NCBI GenBank assembly: GCA_964394585.1
Contig: CAYMYI010000090.1
Span: 1 to 18,334, forward strand
Length of the DNA stretch: 18,334 nucleotides
Direction: 5' to 3'
DNA from: CAYUJH01 sp964394585
Lineage (GTDB): Bacteria > Bacteroidota > Bacteroidia > Cytophagales > Flammeovirgaceae
The translations under genes were made by a program, and so were the position numbers. Under the pieces are notes generated by a model. It was not told the DNA's origin. It did no database searches and saw nothing but the letters and a program-made list of their open reading frames with translations. How positions within the stretch are numbered: the stretch's first letter is position 1; every line of letters begins with the position of its first letter. This document shows positions 1-7,161 of the stretch, in pieces.

Positions 1-176
1 TTTTTTGTTGTTGTTATTATTTAAGTTGAGTTAAGATATAATTCGCTGTATTGAGCGTAAATTTCGGATAGCGAAATTAGAGATTAGACCTTATAAAAGA
101 AAGTAAGGCAGATTCGGCACACCGTACTAAGGTGTATTGGCTTTGCGAATTGATTAACAGATGCCTTTTCTCGAAG

Positions 177-191
177 AAATTGGGCCAATTT
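177..191 (-). terminator. Weak candidate terminator after the MarC-family gene
   Basis: An interrupted palindrome (AAATTGG, one base, CCAATTT) lies 12 bases beyond the stop codon of the MarC-family gene. Read on the minus strand it folds as a 6-bp hairpin with a three-base loop, followed by TTTCTT. The stem is AT-rich and the T tract is broken, so it could equally be a protein-binding palindrome. The remaining bases from 1 to 203 show no convincing gene. Confidence 0.3.
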
Positions 192-203
192 AGCAAAACA
201 GTG

Positions 204-836
204 CTATCGAATCATCTCTAGGATAATGGGCTTTAAGCCACTGAAAAAAAACTCAACAGCGATTACCATCACAATCAATCCCATCAGTCGCATCATTACA
301 TTATTGCCTGTGGCTCCCAAAAGCTTAATTAAGCGGCTTGCGCTAAACAGAATGATGTAGGTAAGCAATATCACAAGGAACACAGTCCCGATGAGCACGG
401 CTTTCAGCGCCATAGTATTGGCGTCTTCCATTAAAACGATAGAATTGGTAATGGCCCCCGGCCCACAAATCATTGGGATGGCAAGCGGTGTAACCGAAAT
501 ATCATCAACATAGGCTTTTACTTCTGACTCTTTCACTTTTACCTTATTGAGGCGCGCTTGTAGCATGTCCATTCCCATTAAAAAAAAGATTACACCACCT
601 ACAATGCGAAAACTGTTTACGGAAATCCCGAAGAAATCGAATAATAATTGCCCAGAAAAGGCAAATAATACTATAGTGATGAAGGCTACAATGGAGGCTT
701 TCCGTGCCGTGCGAGTACGATGAGCGGCATCCAACTCAGCGGTCATCGTCATGAAAATGGGCATTGTCCCCAAAGGATTGATTAGGGTAAAAAACGAAGT
801 AAATGCCAGTAAACCAAACGAAATCAGCTCATTCAT
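204..836 (-). CDS. MarC family integral membrane protein
   Basis: Predicted 210-residue inner-membrane protein of the MarC/UPF0056 family. Members have about six transmembrane helices, and their transport substrate is not established; the old link to multiple antibiotic resistance was not upheld. Visible family marks are the N-terminal stretch FFTLINPLGTMPIFM, a later GPGAITNSIVL segment resembling a repeat of the first half, and hydrophobic segments through to the C-terminus. The start is the ATG at 836 (MNELISFGLLAF). The reading frame is open upstream to 929, but that extension has no family similarity and would span the likely promoter element at 897-904. The gene diverges from the M28 peptidase gene. 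A conserved transport protein, sure at family level only. Confidence 0.92.
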   Translation of the reverse strand: MNELISFGLLAFTSFFTLINPLGTMPIFMTMTAELDAAHRTRTARKASIVAFITIVLFAFSGQLLFDFFGISVNSFRIVGGVIFFLMGMDMLQARLNKVKVKESEVKAYVDDISVTPLAIPMICGPGAITNSIVLMEDANTMALKAVLIGTVFLVILLTYIILFSASRLIKLLGATGNNVMMRLMGLIVMVIAVEFFFSGLKPIILEMIR

Positions 837-896
837 ACTGTAATACTTTAGAAATGATGAATTAAAAAGCAGAGTTAGCAGTTTTCCGCTGACTTG

Positions 897-904
897 CAAA
901 ATTA
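897..904 (-). promoter_or_regulatory. Candidate -7 promoter element for the MarC-family gene
   Basis: On the minus strand this reads TAATTTTG, an exact match to the Bacteroidota sigma-ABfr -7 consensus TAnnTTTG. It lies about 60 bases upstream of the chosen ATG at 836. No TTTG -33 element is visible at the usual 19-21 base spacing, so the call rests on the -7 match and position alone. Confidence 0.4.
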
Positions 905-1023
905 TTGAAGACAAATCGGGATGAATCATTTTGGGATATCTCCTTACAGACGCTTGCCCTTCCTTAAAACAAAAATGGTATTTTCACAGTCGTTTGAGCA
1001 TATTCACCTATAAAAGAATTATT

Positions 1024-2385
1024 ATGAAAAAGTACTACTCTTTACTACTTAGTTTTTTAATTGGGCTGAGTGCGGCTTGGGGACAAAATGAAAACCCTAC
1101 GCAAACCGATGCTCGCATGTACGACATCATCGATGCAGTATCGGCTGAGCGTCTCGAGGCAGATATCCGAAAGTTAGCAGGCTTCGGTACACGCAATACG
1201 CTTTCTGATACCGTTTCTGAAACCCGAGGGATTGGCGCAGCGCGCCGATGGATTAAATCAGAGTTTGAAAAGATTTCGGCTGATTGCCAGGGCTGCCTGG
1301 AAGTTTTTTACCAAGGTGGCATGGTGAAGGGAGGAGAGACTCCACGCATCCCTACGGATACGTACGTGATTAACGTGGTGGCAATCCAAAGGGGAACTGT
1401 ACACCCTAACCGATACATTATTATGTCGGGCGATATCGACTCACGCGCATCCGATGTACTCAATGCTGAAATTGATGCTCCCGGCGCAAACGACAACGCC
1501 ACGGGCATGGCAGGTGCTTTGGAGGCAGCTCGTGTGCTTTCGCAATACGAATTTCCTACTAGCATTGTATATGTAGGCCTTTCCGGGGAAGAACAAGGTT
1601 TATGGGGTGGGAAACTCCTCGCCGAAGAAGCGAAAGAAAAAGGTTGGGACATTATCGGCGTGCTAAATAACGATATGATTGGCAACATTGAAGGTATCGA
1701 CGGGGTTGTGGATAACACATCGTTTCGGGTGTTTTCGGAGCCTGTACCTGTTACAATCTCGGAAACAGATCGAAACCGAATGCGATATTATGGAGGAGAA
1801 ATCGATGGCGTCTCTCGGCAATTGGCGCGTTATGTAGCTGCCATTACAGAGACTTATATGACCAACCTCAATGCTAAAATGATTTATCGCCTCGACCGCT
1901 TTGGGCGCGGTGGCCACCATCGGCCTTTTAATGATGCAGGCTTTGCCGGTGTACGCATTATGGAAACCCACGAAAACTACTATCGGCAACATCAGGATAT
2001 TCGCGAAGAAAATGGCATTGCCTATGGCGATGTAATCGAAGGTGTCAACTTTGAGTATTGTAAAAAGCTCACGGCAGTAAATGCCCTTACTATGGCGGCG
2101 TTGGCATGGGCTCCTCCTCAGCCATTAGAAGTAAAAATTGGCGGTGCCGTTCAGCCTTCTACTACATTAGCTTGGACAAAACCTGAAGACGAAAATATTG
2201 CCGGTTACAAAATCTATTGGCGCGAAACCACAGCCCCTCAGTGGGAACATTCCCGTTTTGTAGGAAATGTCGCTGAATTCACCTTAGAAAATATGGTAAT
2301 TGATAATTACCTATTTGGCGTGAGCACAGTAGGTAAAAATGGCCACGAAAGTGTGGTAGTATTTCCCAGCGGATTAATCCGATAG
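1024..2385 (+). CDS. Secreted M28-family metallopeptidase with C-terminal Fn3-like domain
   Basis: 453-residue exported zinc peptidase, probably an aminopeptidase. The start at 1024 gives a clear signal peptide (MKKYYSLLLSFLIGLSAAWG, likely cut near residue 20). The frame is open back to 931, but the extra 31 residues are not signal-like. The catalytic domain (about 35-360) carries M28 landmarks: SGDIDS (D139 as the catalytic Asp), GANDNATG (D157 bridging zinc), SGEEQG (E189 general base, E190 ligand), NNDMIG (D217) and HHRPF (H299). The usual first zinc ligand, the His of GxHYDS, is replaced by D137. Residues 364-450 look like a fibronectin type III domain (TTLAWTKPEDENIAGYKIYW), common in extracellular Bacteroidota enzymes. 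There is no obvious type IX sorting domain. Substrate unknown. Confidence 0.9.
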   Translation: MKKYYSLLLSFLIGLSAAWGQNENPTQTDARMYDIIDAVSAERLEADIRKLAGFGTRNTLSDTVSETRGIGAARRWIKSEFEKISADCQGCLEVFYQGGMVKGGETPRIPTDTYVINVVAIQRGTVHPNRYIIMSGDIDSRASDVLNAEIDAPGANDNATGMAGALEAARVLSQYEFPTSIVYVGLSGEEQGLWGGKLLAEEAKEKGWDIIGVLNNDMIGNIEGIDGVVDNTSFRVFSEPVPVTISETDRNRMRYYGGEIDGVSRQLARYVAAITETYMTNLNAKMIYRLDRFGRGGHHRPFNDAGFAGVRIMETHENYYRQHQDIREENGIAYGDVIEGVNFEYCKKLTAVNALTMAALAWAPPQPLEVKIGGAVQPSTTLAWTKPEDENIAGYKIYWRETTAPQWEHSRFVGNVAEFTLENMVIDNYLFGVSTVGKNGHESVVVFPSGLIR

Positions 2386-2391
2386 CTGAAT

Positions 2392-2422
2392 AAAAAAAGC
2401 CCACTCTGTAGTGGGCTTTTTT
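2392..2422. terminator. Bidirectional intrinsic terminator
   Basis: A perfect 7-bp GC-rich stem (GCCCACT at 2399-2405 with AGTGGGC at 2410-2416, loop CTGT) is extended by an A tract on the left pairing with a T tract on the right. It therefore works in both directions and sits between two converging genes, the M28 peptidase (plus) and the DUF4340 gene (minus). Confidence 0.9.
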
Positions 2423-2439
2423 CATCAACGATTAGCTTC

Positions 2440-3375
2440 TTAGTTTTTTTTCAAAAACTTAGATGAAGGGACGTATAGATCGTCGTACAGATGAATAGAA
2501 CCTCCTGTAAAGTAAGAGTTTCGATTCATAGAAGAGTGCATGTAAAACGCACCGTTGGAATCATCTTCGTAACAAGATACCACAATGGGCGTCATATTAT
2601 CCCCTTCGAATGTAGCTTTGTATAATGGCTCGCCCTCCGGTTTAAAATCGTCGATAAAATCGCTCATGGTTTTAAATCGAAGTTTTGAGAAGTAATTCGC
2701 TACAGTGGCAGAATCGGCATGATTACCCTCTATTTGCCATACGTCACCTACTTTGTTTAACACATAGCCACTATCGGCAGGGTAATCGAACCGGACTGTA
2801 CGGATTTGCTCAGGATTTAACTTCAAAAAGTCTTTGTTTCGATAGGCATCTGCCCCTTGTCCAAAGGTAGTTGCAAGCATCCCCTCTACGGCAAACGTTT
2901 CTTGCTCATCGGTAAGGCGCACAAAATTCGCAACGCTTCCTGTTCTCTGCTGATAGTTAAATTTTCCCACCATCACATCTGCCACTAATTGATCCTCAGC
3001 ATATACTTGCACGCGTGTGCCAAGTGAATCGTTCACTTGGTATTTTTGCCAATTCTCTTCGCTGCGGCCAGCCAAACGTATAGGTTTTAATTCGGCAAAA
3101 GCATTTACCATATTATTTACCATACCTCTAGCCGCTTCATCGGTGATGGCTCCTTTTACCACTTTCCATTCACCATTTTGGCGTTCTACACTAAACGGCT
3201 CTTTGTTCAGTGTAGCTTTAGGTGTAATCACGAACCTATCAATTTGAGCAGTATCTACTGCTACCAAAGTTTCACGTAATGTGCGATCGCCGGAATCGGC
3301 AAAGCGAGTGGCTACAAACACAACTACCAACCCGGCTAATACTGCCATTAGAAATTTGTTGTTTCGATTATTCAT
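2440..3375 (-). CDS. DUF4340 domain protein of the gld ABC transporter operon
   Basis: 311-residue protein with one N-terminal transmembrane segment (about residues 8-24) and a remainder predicted to lie outside the cytoplasmic membrane. It matches the DUF4340 pattern: a membrane anchor, then repeated beta-rich modules containing motifs such as RFVITPKATLNKEPFSVERQ and later RFDYPADSGYVLNKVGDVWQI, which look like two copies of one unit. Function is unknown. DUF4340 genes commonly lie next to GldG-type ABC transporter genes, and here the start codon overlaps the end of gldG by 8 bases, implying translational coupling and a shared complex. It is the last gene of the operon, ending at a bidirectional terminator. 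Confidence 0.8.
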   Translation of the reverse strand: MNNRNNKFLMAVLAGLVVVFVATRFADSGDRTLRETLVAVDTAQIDRFVITPKATLNKEPFSVERQNGEWKVVKGAITDEAARGMVNNMVNAFAELKPIRLAGRSEENWQKYQVNDSLGTRVQVYAEDQLVADVMVGKFNYQQRTGSVANFVRLTDEQETFAVEGMLATTFGQGADAYRNKDFLKLNPEQIRTVRFDYPADSGYVLNKVGDVWQIEGNHADSATVANYFSKLRFKTMSDFIDDFKPEGEPLYKATFEGDNMTPIVVSCYEDDSNGAFYMHSSMNRNSYFTGGSIHLYDDLYVPSSKFLKKN

Positions 3376-4891
3376 AGCTTTCCTCCATTCGTTTAATTCT
3401 TACACTTTTACGTTTTTGCATACGAATAATGCCATATAGCATTACCAAAAATACAGGAACTAAGAAGTTGGCATATTTCAAGATAGTTTTTGTACCGTCT
3501 TCTAGCGTTTCAAGCGGGCGCGAAGTGATCCCTTTCGTCCGTAAGTCAATGAGCCCGGTATCATCAGAGAGCCAATCGATGCTGTTTACGAACAAGCTCA
3601 AATTATCTGCCTGTACTGGCTGATCGGGTTCGTCATCTTTTGAGTTCACGGCAAAATCACCATCGCCAATCACCACGAGCTTCGATTCTTTATCGCCAAC
3701 GATGGTGCCTTGAAGTGCTGCCGCCGCCACTTGTTTTTCGAGTGGGAAGTCCGTTTCCTGCCATCTTTTCTGAATATTTAAAGCAGTGGGCACTACTTGC
3801 GTAGCCGAGCGCTCCGAAGAAAATGCTAATGGGATGAATTTCACTTTGGTTGTATCACCTTCATAGGAAATTGGGCTGATGAATGGGAAGGCAACCGACT
3901 CTAACCCTCGGGTAATCGGGTGATCGGCAAATTCGCGTAATATCGGAATGTAAGGGAACGATACTTCGGATGCTAAGCGAAAGAAGCCCTGCTGACGCTG
4001 TACGGTTACCGAAGCGCAATTGGCATCGAGCAAAAATTTGTTCTCGATTACTACGCCTTTGCGTGCTAGCCAATCTTCGAGGCCGGTAGTTACCATAGAG
4101 CCTGCTAAACTTTTCAAATCGCCTTCTACGCGATTGTAGGCAATCAAAACATTGCCTCCTCTGCGCAAGAAATCGTCAATTTTATTAAGCTGTGCTTCCG
4201 ATATACTATCCTCAGGCGCTACAATGGCAATGGTTTGGAAGCGATCGGGGATACTGGTCGAATCGTTCAAATAATAATCTTCTACATTATAAAGCACATC
4301 GAGTGCTTCTTTTGCCTGGGTCATGCCGCTAGTACTCGCTTCGCCATGCCCTTGGATAAGTGCAATGTAGGGTTTATCAACTACAGCGATTTTTTTAATA
4401 CTTGTAGTGAGTGTGTACTCCATAGCTTCGCCGGGTTGCATAAACGGAATCACTTCTTGGTCGTCGCCCATTTCGATAATTGCTCCCATGTACGCCTCTT
4501 GTTGTTTCATTTGGTCTTTTTCGCGTACATTAATCATGATAGGGCTAATACCTGCCTGCAAGGCTTCTCTTTTTAATTCTTCCGACTCGTTAGGGTTAAT
4601 AAACTCATATACAATGTTACCATCGGCAAGGGTGGCGTACTCTATCAATAACTCTTTAAATGTTTGGCGAGTACGTTCGATAGCCGGCGGTAAATCTTCT
4701 GAGAAGTAGGCTTTTACCGTTACCGGCTCGGTCAGGTTGTCCAAAATATCTTCGGTAGCCTTGCTAAGCGTGTAACTTTGGCTTTCGGTGAGGTCGAGCC
4801 GAGCGAAATAGTCTGCCGACAGCAAGTTTACCACCACTATAATACCGAATGCCAAAAAGAGCGAGGTATAAAATGCTTTTTTCGTTTTCAT
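3368..4891 (-). CDS. gldG: GldG, substrate-binding-like subunit of the gliding-motility ABC transporter
   Basis: 507-residue membrane protein of the GldG/ABC-type auxiliary family. It has an N-terminal transmembrane segment (about 7-26), a long domain outside the cytoplasmic membrane, and a C-terminal transmembrane helix (about 478-497) followed by a basic tail (RMQKRKSVRIKR). Family features include YFARLDLTESQSYTLSKAT after the first helix, a region like PVTVKAYFSEDLPP, and a central segment IDDFLRRGGNVLIAYN typical of the GATase-like fold in this family. Flavobacterium GldG is somewhat longer. In Flavobacterium johnsoniae GldA, GldF and GldG form an ABC transporter linked to gliding; the substrate is unknown. 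The start lies 2 bases after the gldF stop and the end overlaps the DUF4340 gene. Confidence 0.9.
   Translation of the reverse strand: MKTKKAFYTSLFLAFGIIVVVNLLSADYFARLDLTESQSYTLSKATEDILDNLTEPVTVKAYFSEDLPPAIERTRQTFKELLIEYATLADGNIVYEFINPNESEELKREALQAGISPIMINVREKDQMKQQEAYMGAIIEMGDDQEVIPFMQPGEAMEYTLTTSIKKIAVVDKPYIALIQGHGEASTSGMTQAKEALDVLYNVEDYYLNDSTSIPDRFQTIAIVAPEDSISEAQLNKIDDFLRRGGNVLIAYNRVEGDLKSLAGSMVTTGLEDWLARKGVVIENKFLLDANCASVTVQRQQGFFRLASEVSFPYIPILREFADHPITRGLESVAFPFISPISYEGDTTKVKFIPLAFSSERSATQVVPTALNIQKRWQETDFPLEKQVAAAALQGTIVGDKESKLVVIGDGDFAVNSKDDEPDQPVQADNLSLFVNSIDWLSDDTGLIDLRTKGITSRPLETLEDGTKTILKYANFLVPVFLVMLYGIIRMQKRKSVRIKRMEESYE
3378..3386 (-). promoter_or_regulatory. Strong Shine-Dalgarno site inside the 3' end of gldG
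   Basis: On the minus strand this reads GGAGGAAAG, six bases from its GGAGG core to the ATG at 3375. It is unusual because Bacteroidota genes rarely use such a site. It lies within the last codons of gldG (encoding EES), so the coding sequence there also serves initiation of the DUF4340 gene and fixes its start. Confidence 0.6.
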
Positions 4892-4893
4892 GG

Positions 4894-5622
4894 CTATGCG
4901 TTGGTTAAATTTCTTTTAGCTAAACTCATTTCGGAAAGAAGAACGCCTACGGCGATAAGGCTGAAGAAATACACAAGGTTTTTAGTGTCGATTACTCCAC
5001 GTGCTAGCGACTCAAAGTGAGTAGTAAGGCTCAGGTAATAAAATACTTCGCCGACTATCCCATTAAAATTGAATGATAACACATTGAAGATTACATGGAA
5101 GAACAATCCTATGAATAAGGCAAGCAAAAACGCTACTATTTGATTGTTGGTAATGCTACTGGTAAATAAACCAATGCTTATGTATGCGGCGCTCATCAAC
5201 AATAGCCCTAAATACCCACAACAAACAGCACCATGATCTATGTTTCCAATATTGGCAACTGTAACGTAGTAAGGTAATGTAAAGGTCAAACTGATGGCAA
5301 CTAAGATGAAACAAGCCAAAAACTTTCCCATTACTACTTGCCGATCAGTTACTGCTTTGGTAAGTAATAGTTCAATAGTTCCTGTTTTCTTTTCCTCGGC
5401 TAGCATTCGCATGGTAATGGCAGGAATAAAGAAAAACAGTGTCCAAAAAGCAATATTGAAAAAGTTTTGTAGGCTTGCTTGCCCTACTAGGAAGATGTCG
5501 TTTCCATATAACCAAGTGAAAAATCCACTGAAGCCAAGGAACAATACGAGCATGATGTAAGCAATCAGAGAATCGAAGAACGATTGCAGCTCGCGCTTGG
5601 CAATAATCCATACAAGTCTCAT
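4894..5622 (-). CDS. gldF: GldF, ABC-2 type permease of the gliding-motility transporter
   Basis: 242-residue permease, matching the usual GldF size. It opens with an amphipathic stretch (MRLVWIIAKRELQSFFDS), then about six hydrophobic helices (roughly 19-42, 55-75, 100-127, 135-153, 160-185, 212-232). The motif MRMLAEEKKTGTIELLLT at about 72-89 is the hallmark of ABC-2 permeases of this type. It would pair with the GldA ATPase, whose gene ends 45 bases upstream, and with GldG, whose gene begins 2 bases downstream. The tight spacing supports one transcript for gldA-gldF-gldG and the DUF4340 gene. Confidence 0.92.
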   Translation of the reverse strand: MRLVWIIAKRELQSFFDSLIAYIMLVLFLGFSGFFTWLYGNDIFLVGQASLQNFFNIAFWTLFFFIPAITMRMLAEEKKTGTIELLLTKAVTDRQVVMGKFLACFILVAISLTFTLPYYVTVANIGNIDHGAVCCGYLGLLLMSAAYISIGLFTSSITNNQIVAFLLALFIGLFFHVIFNVLSFNFNGIVGEVFYYLSLTTHFESLARGVIDTKNLVYFFSLIAVGVLLSEMSLAKRNLTNA

Positions 5623-5667
5623 AGTACTAAGTAGTTATTCTCAATAAATAAAAATGGTTTGGGAGTT

Positions 5668-6591
5668 TTATTTTGTTGTCAAATTGCGGAAGATATCTTC
5701 GAGCTTCGTTTCAGACGGAGTCAGTTCTGTGAGCATCCAGTTATTTTCTACACACAATTTGAAAATTTCACGTGCCGAAGTTGCATCAGGTTTGCTCTGA
5801 ACTTCAAATTTTCCGCCATCAATTAGCTCAGTGGTTGCCACCGTAGGTAAAGCATTTAGTTTTGATTTGACCTCTTCGAGGCTTCCATCTTCAACTTTCA
5901 CGGTCAGCAATTCTTGTCCTTGTGCCTGTTTTCGAAGGGCTTCCGAAGTTCCATCTGCTACGATGCTTCCTTGATTAATTATAAGAATTCGGTCGCAAGT
6001 AGCCTCTACCTCGGGTAGGATATGCGTGCTAAGAATTACCGTTTTTTCTTGCCCAATCTGTTTAATGAGCTTGCGGATTTCTACAATCTGGTTGGGGTCA
6101 AGTCCGGTAGTAGGCTCATCGAGAATTAGGATTTCCGGATCGTGAATCATGGCTTGTGCTAGCCCTACCCGTTGGCGATAACCTTTTGATAATTCGCCAA
6201 TTTTCTTGTGTTTCTCTTTGTTAAGTCCACACAAGCTTACCATTTTTCGTACTTGGCGTTCCATGTCGCGTTTTGCCACTCCTTGCAAAGCGGCTGTAAA
6301 CTGTAGGTAATCAATTACCGGCATGTCCAAGTAAAGAGGGTTGTGTTCGGGCAAATAGCCAATGTGCTTGCGGAGCTTTTCGCCTTCCTTGGCAACTGAG
6401 CGACCACCAATACGTACATCGCCACTATCGATGGCAATGTAGTTGGTAATCATCTTCATGGTGGTAGTTTTACCTGCTCCGTTGGGTCCTAAAAAGCCTA
6501 AGATTTCTCCTGCTTTTACCTCAAAAGAAATGCTATCTACGGCTTTCTGGAGTCCATAGTTTTTGCTCAGCTTTTCAATCGTAATGTCCAT
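5668..6591 (-). CDS. gldA: GldA, ATP-binding subunit of the gliding-motility ABC transporter
   Basis: 307-residue ABC ATPase. Walker A is GPNGAGKT (35-42), the signature is LSKGYRQRVGLAQAM, Walker B is ILILDEPTTGLD, and the switch His is in LSTHILPE. A C-terminal extension (about 215-307) is typical of GldA and other ABC-2 ATPases. The ATG at 6591 (MDITIEKLSKNYG) is preferred because it gives the normal GldA N-terminus. The frame can be extended to a GTG at 6642, but that codon directly abuts the likely -7 promoter element (its first base is shared), so it cannot lie within a normal leader. First gene of the gldAFG-DUF4340 operon. In Flavobacterium johnsoniae gldA is not beside gldFG, so this contiguous arrangement is worth noting. 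Confidence 0.93.
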   Translation of the reverse strand: MDITIEKLSKNYGLQKAVDSISFEVKAGEILGFLGPNGAGKTTTMKMITNYIAIDSGDVRIGGRSVAKEGEKLRKHIGYLPEHNPLYLDMPVIDYLQFTAALQGVAKRDMERQVRKMVSLCGLNKEKHKKIGELSKGYRQRVGLAQAMIHDPEILILDEPTTGLDPNQIVEIRKLIKQIGQEKTVILSTHILPEVEATCDRILIINQGSIVADGTSEALRKQAQGQELLTVKVEDGSLEEVKSKLNALPTVATTELIDGGKFEVQSKPDATSAREIFKLCVENNWMLTELTPSETKLEDIFRNLTTK

Positions 6592-6641
6592 CGGTTCTAA
6601 TGATGTTAAATTGAAAAATACATTTCTGTTGAATTCTTTCA

Positions 6642-6674
6642 CAAAAGTATAAAAATAGTTTTGTGAGATAAAAA
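6642..6674 (-). promoter_or_regulatory. Candidate promoter of the gldA operon
   Basis: On the minus strand TACTTTTG (6642-6649) matches the Bacteroidota -7 consensus TAnnTTTG exactly. A TTTT at 6671-6674, one mismatch from the -33 element TTTG, lies 21 bases upstream. Transcription would begin near 6635, leaving a leader of about 45 bases before the ATG at 6591. Confidence 0.5.
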
Positions 6675-6856
6675 CGATTTCTATTGGCTGGAACTGAATT
6701 AGGCGAAAAAACTCCTTGATTTTAATCCTTTTAAACCTTGTTTATCAGTTTTTAACAAGAAAAGCGTATTGTTGTGCAAACCCTATGATTCCTCAGTCTA
6801 GAGCCCTCAACTCTACAGTAAATATACCCTAGAGTAGGTATTTTAAATAATTTTAT

Positions 6857-6868
6857 GCAACCGGTTGC
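6857..6868. promoter_or_regulatory. Perfect 12-bp palindrome resembling a LacI-family operator
   Basis: GCAACCGGTTGC is a perfect palindrome with the central CCGG/CG core and flanking half-sites typical of LacI/GalR-family operators. No LacI-type regulator or sugar gene is present in the window, so the regulator would be encoded elsewhere. It lies about 190 bases upstream of the gldA promoter and about 80 bases upstream of the putative small-RNA start. It could instead be a simple hairpin. Confidence 0.35.
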
Positions 6869-6937
6869 GGAAATTTCATAAAAAGATTGGAAAGCCCCTT
6901 TCCATTCGCTAGCTTCGCCACTGTACTTTTAACCTTA

Positions 6938-7157
6938 CCCATAAATAGATATGAAAATGATGTAAGGTTTTGCAGAATTAGCGTTGCAAAGCACTTACTA
7001 GTAACAAGAACACAACTTCAGAAGAAGTAAATCTTTAGACTATCGGAAAATCGCTATGGCGAATAGTAAAAAGTTTACAAAAGGAAGTTAGCACAAGAAA
7101 CTGAAACAACATGCTTATCAACGGAAAGCCTCTCTTATACTAAGAAAGGCTTTTTTG
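6938..7157 (+). ncRNA. Candidate structured small RNA, family not recognised
   Basis: Three things support a plus-strand transcript. A good intrinsic terminator lies at 7125-7156 with no plus-strand gene upstream of it. A 13-bp stem with one bulged A (6962-6974 with 6985-6998, ten-base loop) precedes it. A further hairpin at 7039-7067 pairs ACTAT with ATAGT and TCGC with GCGA around the loop TATG. The 5' end is a guess from a weak promoter-like pair (TTTC at 6899-6902 and TACTTTTA at 6924-6931, 21 bases apart). An alternative helix pairs AACCTTAC (6931-6938) with GTAAGGTT (6962-6969), competing with the 13-bp stem. It does not obviously match tmRNA, RNase P or signal-recognition RNA. Confidence 0.35.
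7125..7156 (+). terminator. Intrinsic terminator, plus-strand orientation
   Basis: AAAGCCT pairs with AGGCTTT, and after one C/A mismatch TCTTA pairs with TAAGA around the loop TAC. The right arm runs into six T on the plus strand. Read on the minus strand, the tail is only TTTCC, so it serves the minus-strand partition genes ending at 7162 less well. The orientation implies a plus-strand transcript. Confidence 0.7.
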
Positions 7158-7161
7158 TTTG

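Larger units (their letters stand above)
6592..7161. other. 570-bp gene-free region upstream of gldA
   Basis: No plausible protein gene was found on either strand; only chance ORFs of about 8-11 codons occur. The left edge holds the gldA promoter. The remainder holds a 12-bp palindrome (6857-6868), a GGAAAG-CCC-CTTTCC hairpin (6889-6903), a bulged 13-bp hairpin (6962-6998), a smaller hairpin (7039-7067) and a plus-strand terminator (7125-7156). This density of inverted repeats suggests RNA or regulatory function rather than decayed coding sequence. Confidence 0.7.

Noticed and set aside
60..78. AATTTCG/CGAAATT hairpin near the left edge
   Set aside because: A 7-bp AT-rich stem with no T tract and no neighbouring gene end; probably chance.
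931..1023. A 31-residue N-terminal extension of the M28 peptidase
   Set aside because: The extension does not look like coding sequence, and starting at 1024 gives a textbook signal peptide.
1308..1992. Long minus-strand open frames opposite the M28 peptidase gene
   Set aside because: They lie wholly inside a well-supported plus-strand gene with intact catalytic motifs and have no recognisable protein features; they are shadows.
7056..7145. Tiny plus-strand ORFs of about 10-11 codons (for example MANSKKFTKGS) upstream of and within the terminator
   Set aside because: They are too short to distinguish from chance, lack ribosome-binding context, and one runs through the terminator stem.
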